A stretch of 56,823 nt of DNA from CAYJAD01 sp964372165 (GTDB lineage: Bacteria; Desulfobacterota; Desulfovibrionia; Desulfovibrionales; Desulfovibrionaceae): NCBI GenBank assembly GCA_964372165.1, contig CAYJPT010000002.1, positions 1 to 56,823 of the forward strand, given 5' to 3'. The notes beneath the pieces were generated by a model. The model saw only the letters and a list, made by a program, of their open reading frames with translations. It was not told the DNA's origin and did not search any database. The translations under genes and the position numbers were made by a program. Of this stretch, positions 1 through 8,141 are shown one piece after another. Positions within the stretch are counted from its first letter, which is position 1. Each line of letters opens with the position of its first letter.

Positions 1-50
1 CGTGGAATTCTTTTAGAGCCACCACGAGCAGGAATAATAGCTATATTCAT
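1..50 (-). CDS. pseF: Pseudaminic acid cytidylyltransferase, N-terminal fragment
   Basis: Only the first 16 codons lie in the window; the gene continues beyond the left edge. The reading frame starts with ATG at position 50 on the minus strand and reads MNIAIIPARGGSKRIP. The IPARGGSKRIP motif is the nucleotide-binding signature at the start of CMP-sialic and CMP-pseudaminic acid synthetases, which activate the nonulosonic acid with CTP. It follows pseC by 26 bp on the same strand. Because pseB and pseC lie directly upstream, PseF (CMP-pseudaminate synthesis) is favoured over NeuA, but the fragment alone cannot separate the two. Confidence 0.75.
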   Translation of the reverse strand, partial: MNIAIIPARGGSKRIP

Positions 51-76
51 AAGGCATCCAAATTACACAATATCAA

Positions 77-1192
77 TTATTTTTCAGTTGCATCCAAAAC
101 ATTATTTACAATATATTTAAGCTCCGCATCATTCAATCCTACCCAAAGTGGTAAGGTGATAATTTCACTAAAAACATTTTCAGCAACGGGGCACAAACCC
201 TTTTTATAACCAATATTTTGATAGTACGGATGTAAATATACAGGCATATAGTGAACATTTACACCTATGCCACTATTACGCAGGCTTTTAAATTTTTCAT
301 CTCTATTTTTTGTCCGCACAACATAAAGGTGATAAGCGTGGACAACATCATTATCTTTTTTCAAAGGGCGTATTGTGCTATTAGCAAAAGCTAAGTCATA
401 GCTTTGGGCCAAAGCATTTCTTTTATTAATCCAATTTGTAAGTTTTTTTAATTGACTAGAACCCAAAGCGCATTGAAAATCTGTGATGCGATAATTATAC
501 CCAAGCTCATGCATTTCATAATACCAACCACCTACTTTTTCACGCTCTGTAGCAGTTGTGGTTATACCATGTCCCCTAAAATGACGTATTTTTTCAGCAT
601 ATTCTATATTATCCGTTACAGCCATACCGCCTTCTCCGGTAGTAATATGCTTAACAGGATGAAAGCTAAAAATGCTAATATCAGCTAAGGTTCCTACTTT
701 TTTACCTTTATACTCTGCACCAATGGCATGGCATGCATCAGCTACCAGTGCTAAATTATGCTTATTGGCAATGCTACGCAAGGCATCCCAATTGCAAGGC
801 TGCCCTGCATAGTCCACACCAATGATAGCTTTGGTGCGTGAAGTAATTGCTGCTTCAACTTTTTCTGGGTCAATTAGAAGAGTATCTTCGATAACATCTA
901 CAAATATTGGCGTACCAGCACAGTATAAAACGGCATTGGACGTGGCAGCAAAAGTTATGGGTGGGACTATGACCTCGTCGCCTTTGGTAATTCCTAAAGC
1001 ATACATAGCAGCATGCAAAGCTGCTGTACCATTACAAACGGCTACACCGTATTTTGCACTGGTAAAAGCGCATACATCTGCCTCAAATTGTGCAATGTTT
1101 GGTCCTGTGGTAAGGTAGTCTGAGTGTAAAACATCCAAAACGGCCTTAATATCGTCATCATCAATAATTTGACGACCATAAGGAATAAACAT
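77..1192 (-). CDS. pseC: UDP-4-amino-4,6-dideoxy-N-acetyl-beta-L-altrosamine transaminase
   Basis: A 371-aa fold-type I PLP aminotransferase of the DegT/DnrJ/EryC1/StrS family. The PLP lysine is in SFHPVKHITTGEGG (about residues 178-191), the version of this motif typical of PseC. The N-terminal IPYGRQIIDDDDI and the NGTAALHAA phosphate-binding segment are also visible. PseC transfers an amino group from glutamate to C4 of the keto sugar made by PseB, the second step of CMP-pseudaminic acid synthesis in the cytoplasm. The ATG at 1192 is preceded by GGAG six bases upstream. It sits between pseB and pseF on the same strand but is separated from pseB by about 320 bp holding a tandem hairpin array. 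Function is confident from motif and neighbours. Confidence 0.93.
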   Translation of the reverse strand: MFIPYGRQIIDDDDIKAVLDVLHSDYLTTGPNIAQFEADVCAFTSAKYGVAVCNGTAALHAAMYALGITKGDEVIVPPITFAATSNAVLYCAGTPIFVDVIEDTLLIDPEKVEAAITSRTKAIIGVDYAGQPCNWDALRSIANKHNLALVADACHAIGAEYKGKKVGTLADISIFSFHPVKHITTGEGGMAVTDNIEYAEKIRHFRGHGITTTATEREKVGGWYYEMHELGYNYRITDFQCALGSSQLKKLTNWINKRNALAQSYDLAFANSTIRPLKKDNDVVHAYHLYVVRTKNRDEKFKSLRNSGIGVNVHYMPVYLHPYYQNIGYKKGLCPVAENVFSEIITLPLWVGLNDAELKYIVNNVLDATEK

Positions 1193-1271
1193 AAAAACTC
1201 CAGATAAATACTTTTAAATCAACATATTAGTCTACACGTAAAACAAGACAAAATTGCTTTGCATGCATTAG

Positions 1272-1480
1272 GCGTATTTATGCCAAAGGTGGTCCAAANN
1301 NNNNNNNNNNNNNNNNNNNNNNNNNNNNNNNNNNNNNNNNNNNNNNNNNNNNNNNNNNNNNNNNNNNNNNNNNNNNNNNNNNNNNNNNNNNNNNNNNNTA
1401 TGCCAAAGGTGGTCCAAAGACCACCGTGGTATTTATGCCAAAGGTGGTCCAAAGACCACCGTGGTATTTATGCCAAATAC
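1272..1480. repeat. 35-bp tandem hairpin repeat array between pseB and pseC, containing the assembly gap
   Basis: Successive TATGCCAAAGGTGGTCC starts at 1399, 1434 and 1469 give an exact 35-bp period. Another unit starts at 1279, left of the gap. Each complete unit contains the perfect dyad GGTGGTC-CAAA-GACCACC (7-bp stem, 4-base loop). The left junction (from GGCGTATTTATGCC) and the right junction (ending TATGCCAAATACG) look like degenerate outer units. There are no variable spacers, so it is not a CRISPR array. The copy number is unknown because 100 Ns stand in the middle. It lies in the pseB-pseC untranslated spacer, so the transcript would contain a row of identical hairpins. Confidence 0.9.
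1299..1398. other. Assembly gap (100 N)
   Basis: Exactly 100 Ns, a conventional placeholder length. Both gap edges are inside the 35-bp tandem repeat, so the gap most likely hides further repeat units and its true size is unknown. Confidence 0.98.
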
Positions 1481-1511
1481 GTGTATAAAGTGTATTTCAG
1501 CATAGACTATA

Positions 1512-2495
1512 TTATATGCCAAAGCCTTGTTCTTTAAGGGTTAGTTGCAAGTCTTGTACGCTTAACCACTCTTCATTTGTACCAGAATTATATTCAAATC
1601 CTTCTGGCACTGCCTTACCCTCTGGGCCTCTGTAATTAAACGTTTCCGGCTTTATAACGTAGTATTTACCAATATCTATAGTATGGCGGCTATCTTCTGA
1701 GGTGATCATGGTTTCATGCAGTTTTTCACCAGGTCGTATACCAACTTCTACAGTGGGCATACCAGGAGCAATTGCCTCTGCTAAATCAGGAATTTTCATG
1801 CTTGGAATTTTCGGTACAAAAATTTCACCACCACCCGCAAGTTTAAAAGCACTTAATACCATATGCACACTTTCTTCAAGGGTAATCCAAAATCTAGTCA
1901 TACGCATATCGGTAATGGGTAAGGAGCCACCCTCTTCACGTTTTTGAATGAAAAAAGGAATAACCGAACCACGAGAGCCCATAACATTACCATAGCGAAC
2001 TACAGAATATACAGTATCATTGCCACCAAGGTATTGATTGGCAGCCACAAATAATTTATCTGAGCAAAGTTTTGTAGCTCCATAGAGATTCACAGGAGCA
2101 ACAGCTTTGTCTGTAGAAAGCGCAACTACTTTTTTTACGCCACAATCTGCCGCAGCATTGATGATATTTTCTGCACCTTGAATATTAGTGCGAATGCATT
2201 CTGTTGGATTATATTCTGCTGCAGGTACTTGCTTAAGTGCAGCAGCATGAATTACAAAATCAACACCCTTAAAAGCGCGATATAAACGGTCTTTATCACG
2301 CACATCGCCAATAAAATAGCGCATGCAAGGATACTTTTCTGTGGAAAAAACTTGCTGCATTTCAAATTGTTTTAGCTCATCACGCGAAAAAACAATCAGA
2401 CGTGCTGGTTTGTAGTCACGCAAAATAATTTCTATGCATTTTTTACCAAATGAGCCTGTACCGCCAGTAATAAGAAGACTTTTATTTGTAAACAT
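1512..2495 (-). CDS. pseB: UDP-N-acetylglucosamine 4,6-dehydratase (inverting)
   Basis: A 327-aa extended short-chain dehydrogenase. The Rossmann motif GGTGSFG lies near the N terminus (about residues 10-16) and the catalytic region NLYGATKLCSDKLF holds the Tyr/Lys pair. The DKAVAPVNLYG and RYGNVMGSRGSVIPFF segments are characteristic of PseB/FlaA1. It converts UDP-GlcNAc to the 4-keto-6-deoxy-L-altro sugar, the first step of pseudaminic acid synthesis. The start at 2495 is chosen because AGGA stands eight bases upstream and the protein then begins just before the Rossmann strand. An in-frame upstream codon at 2555 would add 20 residues with no family counterpart. PseC and PseF follow on the same strand across the repeat array. 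Confidence 0.94.
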   Translation of the reverse strand: MFTNKSLLITGGTGSFGKKCIEIILRDYKPARLIVFSRDELKQFEMQQVFSTEKYPCMRYFIGDVRDKDRLYRAFKGVDFVIHAAALKQVPAAEYNPTECIRTNIQGAENIINAAADCGVKKVVALSTDKAVAPVNLYGATKLCSDKLFVAANQYLGGNDTVYSVVRYGNVMGSRGSVIPFFIQKREEGGSLPITDMRMTRFWITLEESVHMVLSAFKLAGGGEIFVPKIPSMKIPDLAEAIAPGMPTVEVGIRPGEKLHETMITSEDSRHTIDIGKYYVIKPETFNYRGPEGKAVPEGFEYNSGTNEEWLSVQDLQLTLKEQGFGI

Positions 2496-2638
2496 TAAAA
2501 TTCCTATGAAAAAATTTATTGGGGTCTTGTTAGCATATGGTTTATACAATGGCAAGCAAGTATCAATAGTGAAAAAAATAATTTGACATATGCTTTATAG
2601 ACTATAAACCATTAACTGGAAGATATGACATGGCAAAA

Positions 2639-3421
2639 TTATTGTTGCAAAGCTTCAACAATGTTTTGTGCGTTGACCTTTTTCAAAATATTTCCATTAA
2701 CTACCACTGCAGGAAAGTTTTCTACGCCATATTGATTTGCGGCAATAGCCGCTTGATACATATTAATATTACCGGCATCAAAGGCATATTGCATTATGTG
2801 TGAATATTCAGTTTGAGTAAGAGCCGGCTTTAGCATGCTTAAATAGCTATATAAAATTGGAAAGTCTTTCTTATGGGCTGTGGCATCATATTCATAAACA
2901 AAGGGACGGGTTATACCCTTGGTTGCAAGAGTGCGTTTTACTTCATTCCACTTACGTAAAGTATAGTTAAAGTAATCAAGCCCATATGCAGGTCTTGAAT
3001 ATGTTACCCAAATACCGCCGCCCATGAGTTCTGTGCCATACTTTTCACTATTTTTTGCAAAAACTACAATTTTATTTTTTTGTACGTCCATCATCTTGCT
3101 TGCAGCTAAAACTTGAGCCCAAACAAATTCGCTATTTAAGTTTGCATAGTCTATAAAAACAATAACTTCATTCTTAGATTTGACATTGCCAAATACTACG
3201 GGGTATACTTCATTACGCCAATATTGCCTATAGCTTACCTCATCTTGCAGGTTTGATTTACTTGCCCCAAGCATTTTTGCCATCTCTGCACCGTCATTAC
3301 TTAAACTTTGCGACGGTAAACGTGTATGAAAATAAGGGTTAAATAAATTTGTATCCGCCCCGAGTACATGATTATGCATTAAACAAAGGCAGAGTATAGC
3401 TAACAATTTTATTATATGCAT
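2639..3421 (-). CDS. Exported thioredoxin-fold (DsbA-like) protein lacking the CXXC motif
   Basis: A 260-aa protein with a signal peptide (cleavage probably near residue 21, after LCLMHNHVLGA). The strand-helix VIVFIDYANLNSEFVWAQVLAA (about residues 85-106) aligns with the DsbA pattern V-x-F-x-D-Y-x-C-P-x-C, but the two active cysteines are replaced by residues of NLNSE. A cis-proline-like loop, ENFPAVVVNG, is retained near the C terminus, as in DsbA/DsbG. It therefore looks like a periplasmic thioredoxin fold without disulfide chemistry, perhaps a binding protein or chaperone. The start overlaps the end of cbiK by 10 bp and has GGAAAG upstream, so the two are translationally coupled. The fold assignment is moderately sure; the function is unknown. 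Confidence 0.7.
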   Translation of the reverse strand: MHIIKLLAILCLCLMHNHVLGADTNLFNPYFHTRLPSQSLSNDGAEMAKMLGASKSNLQDEVSYRQYWRNEVYPVVFGNVKSKNEVIVFIDYANLNSEFVWAQVLAASKMMDVQKNKIVVFAKNSEKYGTELMGGGIWVTYSRPAYGLDYFNYTLRKWNEVKRTLATKGITRPFVYEYDATAHKKDFPILYSYLSMLKPALTQTEYSHIMQYAFDAGNINMYQAAIAANQYGVENFPAVVVNGNILKKVNAQNIVEALQQ

Positions 3422-4200
3422 GCTCTTTCCATTTCATTTATTGTGTATTCAAGGTGATTTAACCAGATATTTATAAAACCATCATATTCAGCTATCCCAT
3501 GTAATACTGGTATACATTCATGCCCTGCAGCCTCAATACGACTTCGCCAAGAATTTTTTTTAGTCCCAGCCATATCATTAAGGGCATGTTGTCCAATTAC
3601 AGAAAGTAATGGCATAAGCCAAACGCGTTTGTAAGGTTCAAGCTTTGGGAGGATGCGCTTTAAGGTAAATGTTCCATTCATAGTTCCAATATGTACATTT
3701 TCATCTCTGTCATAAACTGCATGAGCTAGGTCTTTATACCGTTCTACAGCTTTATGCTTTGCACCATGTCCCATAAATATAACAGCTTCATGCGTTTTGC
3801 GCTCAGCTGGCAAATGGTTAATAATAGCATTGGCAGCTAAATTTATATCATCTTCAGATGCTAATAATGGTGTGCCAACAAAAACTTGTATATCATATTC
3901 GGACATGACCCATTCAACATCTTCCAATAAAGCCAAGTGCTCGCTTCCGGGTATAGTTTGCAAGGGCTGCACAACAACATGCGTATATTTTTCAAAACAC
4001 ATTTTTTGTAAAGCTTTACGCACCGAATCACGCTTAATACGTGCAGCTGCAAGCCTTTCTCGCAGTATAAGCGAAGTAAAAGCCCAACGCAGCGGCATAT
4101 TGCCAAATCGCTCACGAACAGCCATATCAAATGCCCTAAGTGTATTTTCACCTTGAGGATTGCTTGAGCCAAAAGCAGCTAAAAGTATTCCTTGTTTCAT
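3412..4200 (-). CDS. cbiK: Sirohydrochlorin cobaltochelatase, cytoplasmic type
   Basis: A 262-aa class II chelatase of the CbiK family. It begins MKQGILLAAFGSSNPQG and carries two metal-site histidine segments, VIFMGHGAKH (about residue 145) and LSVIGQHALNDMAG (about residue 207). CbiK inserts Co(II) into sirohydrochlorin at the entry of the anaerobic cobalamin pathway. In Desulfovibrio, cytoplasmic and periplasmic forms are known; this one has no signal peptide, so it should be the cytoplasmic form. An AGGT stands about nine bases before the ATG. Downstream, it overlaps the DsbA-like gene by 10 bp. Other pathway genes (cbiA, cbiC) are 48 kb away in this window, so the pathway is dispersed. 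Confidence 0.92.
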   Translation of the reverse strand: MKQGILLAAFGSSNPQGENTLRAFDMAVRERFGNMPLRWAFTSLILRERLAAARIKRDSVRKALQKMCFEKYTHVVVQPLQTIPGSEHLALLEDVEWVMSEYDIQVFVGTPLLASEDDINLAANAIINHLPAERKTHEAVIFMGHGAKHKAVERYKDLAHAVYDRDENVHIGTMNGTFTLKRILPKLEPYKRVWLMPLLSVIGQHALNDMAGTKKNSWRSRIEAAGHECIPVLHGIAEYDGFINIWLNHLEYTINEMERACI

Positions 4201-4524
4201 ACTATATTACCTAACCTGTTAAGCCATGCTAAGCAAGCTTTGTCTTAACAATTTATCATTATAAAAATACTAACTCACAAAAATAACATAAAAAAATCCA
4301 TTTTGAATACTTGCTCAAAGCAATATGTTCTATTACAATCAGAAGCATTTGAAAACAAAGACAATTGTTGGGCATTTATATCATACAATTAAAAATAATA
4401 AACACTTTGCCAAAATTTTATAGAACAATACAAAATAATTTCTTTCATTCTAAAAGTATAAAAAACTTTAATTATAAACAGTTAAACAATAAAACATAAG
4501 CACAAAAGAAAACCAAATACAAGG
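4201..4524. other. Non-coding spacer between divergent cbiK and rmlD
   Basis: A very AT-rich divergent intergenic region. The cbiK leader has a weak dyad (GTTAAG/CTTAAC, 4218-4249). I see no conserved cobalamin riboswitch, no RNA gene and no reading frame of substance. Confidence 0.6.
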
Positions 4525-4571
4525 TTGACCCCATACCATTAGCAATATATATTGAATATCAAGTGGTATGG
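4525..4571 (+). promoter_or_regulatory. Sigma70-type promoter of rmlD with overlapping inverted repeat
   Basis: TTGACC (4525-4530), a 17-bp spacer and TATATT (4548-4553) form a near-consensus promoter 40 bp before the rmlD start. A perfect 8-bp inverted repeat, CCATACCA (4531-4538) and TGGTATGG (4564-4571), has one arm in the spacer directly after the -35 box and the other in the early leader. This is the geometry of a repressor operator, or of a hairpin in DNA. The regulator is not identifiable from here. Confidence 0.7.
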
Positions 4572-4593
4572 TGTATTTACTCTTGGAGGAATA

Positions 4594-5472
4594 ATGAAAA
4601 AGAAAGCTCTCATCCTTGGCGGACGTACTGGACTCCTCGGTCAAGCTTTGATGCGAGTGCTCATGGCTAATGGCTGGGGTACACTTGCATTAGGAAGAGA
4701 TGATGGCGATCTGCTAGATGTGTGCTTTATTGAAAAAGCAGTAGATAAATACAACCCGGATTGTATATTTAACACTGTTGCGTGGACCCAAGTAGATCAA
4801 GCTGAAGATGATGAACGCAACGCATTTATTTGGAATCGTGCCTTGCCTGCGGCCTTAGCTCAAATTTGTAAGACTCGTGAGTTGCATTTAATTCATTATA
4901 GTACAGACTTTGTATTTTCTGGTAATGATAACACGTCTTACTCAGAAGATTGCCCCACAGGTCCTTCTTCCGTTTATGGGCGCACCAAGCTTGCCGGAGA
5001 AGATGTTGTCATGCAAATGGCTCCGGACAATAGTTGCATTTTACGTACAGCTTGGCTCTTTGGGCCTGGGCGCAAAAATTTTGTAACTAGCATATTAAAT
5101 GCATGTCAAAAACAAGAAGTATTATCCGTAGTGCATGATCAAATTGGATCTCCTACTTATTCTGTAGATTTAGCTATTTGGAGCATGCTTGCCGCTGAGA
5201 AATCACTTACCGGCGTATATCACGCTGTAAATAGTGGTCGTGCTTCTTGGTGTGAACTTGCCTGCGAGGCTATCTCCATAGCTGAAGCACGTTGTAAAGT
5301 TGAGCCTATTAGCTCAGAACATTGGCCACAAAAAGCCCATAGACCTCCATTTTCAGTCCTCAATGCATCAAAACTAGAACAGGCACTCAATATCACCATA
5401 CGCCCTTGGCCTCAAGCGCTACGTGAATTTCTTTTTAGTGAGTATTTAAACCGTGACAATTTTGGTGCTTAA
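4594..5472 (+). CDS. rmlD: dTDP-4-dehydrorhamnose reductase (RmlD-like)
   Basis: A 292-aa short-chain reductase. The nucleotide-binding motif is GGRTGLLGQ (residues 8-16). NTVAWTQVDQAEDD matches the RmlD signature region, STDFVFSG is followed by the catalytic YGRTK (about residues 130-134), and LRTAWLFGPGRKNFV is typical. RmlD makes the last step of dTDP-L-rhamnose synthesis, reducing the 4-keto sugar with NAD(P)H. The start at 4594 follows GGAGGA by three bases, whereas an upstream in-frame ATG at 4552 overlaps the -10 promoter box and is rejected. No rmlA, rmlB or rmlC is nearby. The DUF3179 gene follows after 6 bp, so the two are probably co-transcribed. Confidence 0.88.
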   Translation: MKKKALILGGRTGLLGQALMRVLMANGWGTLALGRDDGDLLDVCFIEKAVDKYNPDCIFNTVAWTQVDQAEDDERNAFIWNRALPAALAQICKTRELHLIHYSTDFVFSGNDNTSYSEDCPTGPSSVYGRTKLAGEDVVMQMAPDNSCILRTAWLFGPGRKNFVTSILNACQKQEVLSVVHDQIGSPTYSVDLAIWSMLAAEKSLTGVYHAVNSGRASWCELACEAISIAEARCKVEPISSEHWPQKAHRPPFSVLNASKLEQALNITIRPWPQALREFLFSEYLNRDNFGA

Positions 5473-5478
5473 AACATA

Positions 5479-6600
5479 ATGCATGGTATTCAGATGAAAA
5501 AATTTATTTTATTTTTTTTTACTTGTTTTAGTTTAAGTTTTGGGCAACAAGCCTTGGCATTGCCAACTTCACTAGAAGAATTAAAAGCCATGTCCAATCG
5601 GCTAATTCAAACTGCTGTGCAGTATGGCAGTATCAGCTCTTTTTATCAGCCAAGTTTTATGAAGGTAATGGATGCTGATTTAAAGTATAATAATAACGAA
5701 CCAGTTTTTATAGTAAACTTTCCAACCGGGCCACGTATTTATCCACAAAGCATCATGGTTTGGCACCAAGTTGCCAATGAATTTATTAATAATGTTTCTT
5801 ATGCCGTGACCTATTGTCCAATCACCGGTAGCTTAGCAACTTACATGACCACCTTGGACAATAGTCCACTTTCCTTTGATGTTGACGGTAGGCTGTATGA
5901 TGGCAATTCAGTATTAGTTGATAGAAATACCGGTAGCTTATGGCTGCAAACCATGGGCATTGCCTTTGATGGCCCTTTGGCTGGACGAGGTTTGCCATTA
6001 GTTCCTGTTTTTTGGACCACATGGGGAGCTGCAAAGCAAGTTTATCCTGATGCATCTGTACTTTCCACTCCACTTGGCAGCCGCAAACCATATGGGCGTG
6101 ACCCATACGGCAGTTATTTAAAACAGGGTACTTATTATGATAATGATGTTTTAGCCTATGCAGTGCAGTATAGTGATATACGTCTACCACACAAGGCTCA
6201 AGTCATTGGGCTTGAATACAATAGCGTGCGTATAGCTATCGATGTAAACTATGTTAAAAAAAATGGCGCAGTTAACTTCTTTATAGGTGATAGTCCCTTG
6301 CTTGCAGTTCATGACATGAAACTTGATGTAGTACGCATATTTAATCGGCACGTGTGGGACAAACCATCTTTGTTTGTTTTAGAAAATGGACAACTTATTG
6401 ATATTGGCACTAAAACGACTTGGGATGCAAGTACGGGTCAAGCCTTGCAAGGCAATATGTCCGGTGCAACAATGCAACAATTTTACGGTATATACAGTAT
6501 GTGGTTCAATTGGTATAATATTAATCCTGAGACTTATTTAATTCCAGGTCCGGGCGAAGTACCCAAAGAGGTTTTACACTTAGATCCATTAAATAAGTAA
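5479..6600 (+). CDS. Exported DUF3179-domain protein
   Basis: A 373-aa protein with an N-terminal signal peptide (KKFILFFFTCFSLSFGQQALA) and a body that matches the DUF3179 pattern: VSYAVTYCPITGSLATY, FDVDGRLYDGNSVLVDRNTGS and LWLQTMGIAFDGPLAGRGL. DUF3179 proteins are exported and of unknown function. An alternative start at 5494 (MKKFIL) gives a more usual signal peptide; neither start has a strong ribosome site. It begins 6 bp after rmlD and ends 12 bp inside the convergent methyltransferase gene. The family match is confident, the role unknown. Confidence 0.85.
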   Translation: MHGIQMKKFILFFFTCFSLSFGQQALALPTSLEELKAMSNRLIQTAVQYGSISSFYQPSFMKVMDADLKYNNNEPVFIVNFPTGPRIYPQSIMVWHQVANEFINNVSYAVTYCPITGSLATYMTTLDNSPLSFDVDGRLYDGNSVLVDRNTGSLWLQTMGIAFDGPLAGRGLPLVPVFWTTWGAAKQVYPDASVLSTPLGSRKPYGRDPYGSYLKQGTYYDNDVLAYAVQYSDIRLPHKAQVIGLEYNSVRIAIDVNYVKKNGAVNFFIGDSPLLAVHDMKLDVVRIFNRHVWDKPSLFVLENGQLIDIGTKTTWDASTGQALQGNMSGATMQQFYGIYSMWFNWYNINPETYLIPGPGEVPKEVLHLDPLNK

Positions 6601-7182
6601 AACCTTACCTGCCCCACCCAATGTAATGCGTCGCTCTTGAACTGCATAGCCCATATGATGCAATAGTCCTTCTATTGCACCAAATTGCATGAAGGACTTA
6701 TAGCACTTATAATGCTCTCCCCCCACTAGGTATTCAATAGCATAGGCAAGTGCATAAGGTGGTATATATGCATTACGCTCAAGTAAACAATAATCTGCAA
6801 TCACTACATGTTTAGACACTCGCTTGAGTTCTTGCAAACTTTGCATGGCAACATCTAAGGGCATGGCATGCAATGCCATACAAACACTTGAAACATCAAT
6901 GCTTCTATTTGCAAAAGGCAACGCTACTGCATTGGCACAAAAAAGATGCGCCGCAGGTGCATTACATTTAGCCTGCGCTAACATATCTAAACTCAAATCT
7001 ATACCTAAAAGTTGTCCACAATGCTCAGATATAGCAAGCCTTAGTAAGCCACCAGCCCCACAGCAACAATCTAAGTAGCTGCTATTAACTGTAAGCTTAC
7101 TCAAAGATAAAACTTGTGTGCGCAAGTCTTTAAGTAAGCGTCCTAAAATAGGCTCATAAAACCTTGCTGCTACTTTATTCAT
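6589..7182 (-). CDS. Class I SAM-dependent methyltransferase
   Basis: A 197-aa protein with a Rossmann methyltransferase core: LDCCCGAGGLLRLA (motif I, about residues 37-50), LLGIDLSLDMLAQAK (acidic loop after strand 2) and VSSVCMALHAMPLD (motif IV). It resembles UbiE/Methyltransf_11 proteins. The substrate is not evident. Its ATG overlaps the end of the HD-domain gene by 8 bp, so it is translationally coupled to it, and its 3' end overlaps the convergent DUF3179 gene by 12 bp. Confidence 0.8.
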   Translation of the reverse strand: MNKVAARFYEPILGRLLKDLRTQVLSLSKLTVNSSYLDCCCGAGGLLRLAISEHCGQLLGIDLSLDMLAQAKCNAPAAHLFCANAVALPFANRSIDVSSVCMALHAMPLDVAMQSLQELKRVSKHVVIADYCLLERNAYIPPYALAYAIEYLVGGEHYKCYKSFMQFGAIEGLLHHMGYAVQERRITLGGAGKVLLI

Positions 7183-7966
7183 TGGGAATTTCTTGCTTAA
7201 TTTTATTCAACAAGTCTAATATAAAGCTTTTTGCCTCTTGCACTGGAGCAACCTTTGGTAAATCTTGCAAAATATTATTCAAATATCCTGCTTCAATTAA
7301 AATTTTTTTTGAACTTTCAAAATAAAGTTCATGCAACCATGTGCCAAGCAATAATCTAAAATCATTAACATAAACAACGTCATCATACGAGGCAATGCGA
7401 CCTTCAAGCAAGGCAGTAATAATATTTTTAGACCATGCTTGTGGTTCATCCTTGGCATATAAAGTTACTGCACTGCTACGTGTATCAGCGCAAGAAAGGT
7501 GTTCATCCATCACTCGCAATATGTCAAGTTTATCTGCATCACGTAAAGCCCTAGTAATTAACATGATATCTTGACTAATACCCTTAGGAACACTAAACCT
7601 ATTATGCATGCTTACAGCTGCCAGCACTTGTTTTTGTACCTTGGCAGGTTCAGCATTAAGCCAAGCTTTTTCTTTAAGTATTTTAACACCTAAAAAAGCA
7701 TGATTGCAAGTGTTTGAATCTTTAAATGTACGCCACTGTGCATACTGTTGAAAGCGCGCAACATCATGAAATAAAGCTGCCAAAAGGCATGCTCTAGCAT
7801 AGGGAGCAAGGACATCTTCCTGCACCAAGGTACGCATATGATTAAGTACAGATTGAGAATGCACAATTTTAAGTTCAAGCATACTTTTTGCTTCTTGCTC
7901 AGCATCACAAAAAAGCTTAGCGTAGCTTAAAAAAATATCCTCATATTTTGATATATCTAAATTCAT
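7175..7966 (-). CDS. HD-domain phosphohydrolase
   Basis: A 263-aa protein with an HD metal-site pattern: VLNHMRTL (His), LLAALFHDVARF (the HD pair, about residue 68), a histidine in CNHAFLGVKIL and an aspartate in RDADKLDILR. Such proteins are metal-dependent phosphohydrolases or phosphodiesterases of nucleotides. No accessory domain indicates the substrate. It lies upstream of and overlaps the methyltransferase gene. A TATAAT stands only 7-8 bp before the ATG, so either the transcript is nearly leaderless or this box belongs to nothing. Downstream of the RNA candidate at 7993-8141 on the same strand. Confidence 0.82.
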   Translation of the reverse strand: MNLDISKYEDIFLSYAKLFCDAEQEAKSMLELKIVHSQSVLNHMRTLVQEDVLAPYARACLLAALFHDVARFQQYAQWRTFKDSNTCNHAFLGVKILKEKAWLNAEPAKVQKQVLAAVSMHNRFSVPKGISQDIMLITRALRDADKLDILRVMDEHLSCADTRSSAVTLYAKDEPQAWSKNIITALLEGRIASYDDVVYVNDFRLLLGTWLHELYFESSKKILIEAGYLNNILQDLPKVAPVQEAKSFILDLLNKIKQEIPNE

Positions 7967-7992
7967 TTTGTTATTATACTAGTTTTCTAAGT

Positions 7993-8141
7993 ATTAGTCG
8001 ATGCCAAAAACTCCAAGCGTAATTTAGCGCATTATATCAGGCTAATTGTGTCGTAGAATAAGCCTAAACTAACTTCTCGCGTCCCCAAAGGGGTATGTTT
8101 CTATATAATACGTAAAAACGCATTGTTCTGCATCGACTAAT
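7993..8141 (-). ncRNA. ssrS: Candidate structured RNA, 6S-RNA-like
   Basis: A 149-bp intergenic segment is closed by a perfect 12-bp inverted repeat (ATTAGTCGATGC at 7993-8004, GCATCGACTAAT at 8130-8141). Read on the minus strand, a second helix (GCGU/ACGC continuing into an AU-rich stem with one G-U) follows, then a large open bubble with a small GGCU/AGCC hairpin on its 3' side, then an apical CCCC-UUU-GGGG hairpin (8083-8093). This rod with a central bubble is the 6S RNA shape. The strings CGAGAAG and ACGACACA in the 3' half resemble E. coli 6S as I remember it. TATGAT lies about 10 bp before the 5' arm. The opposite strand would fold similarly, so strand and identity need a covariance-model test. 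Confidence 0.5.

Noticed and set aside
1272..1480. Possible CRISPR array
   Set aside because: The 35-bp units are exact tandem copies without variable spacers, and no cas gene is nearby.
1219..1537. Reading frames running through the N gap on both strands
   Set aside because: They consist of the tandem repeat and placeholder Ns and have no start site or homologous protein pattern.
4201..4593. Cobalamin riboswitch upstream of cbiK
   Set aside because: I see no B12-box-like conserved sequence or typical multi-helix fold here or before cbiA.
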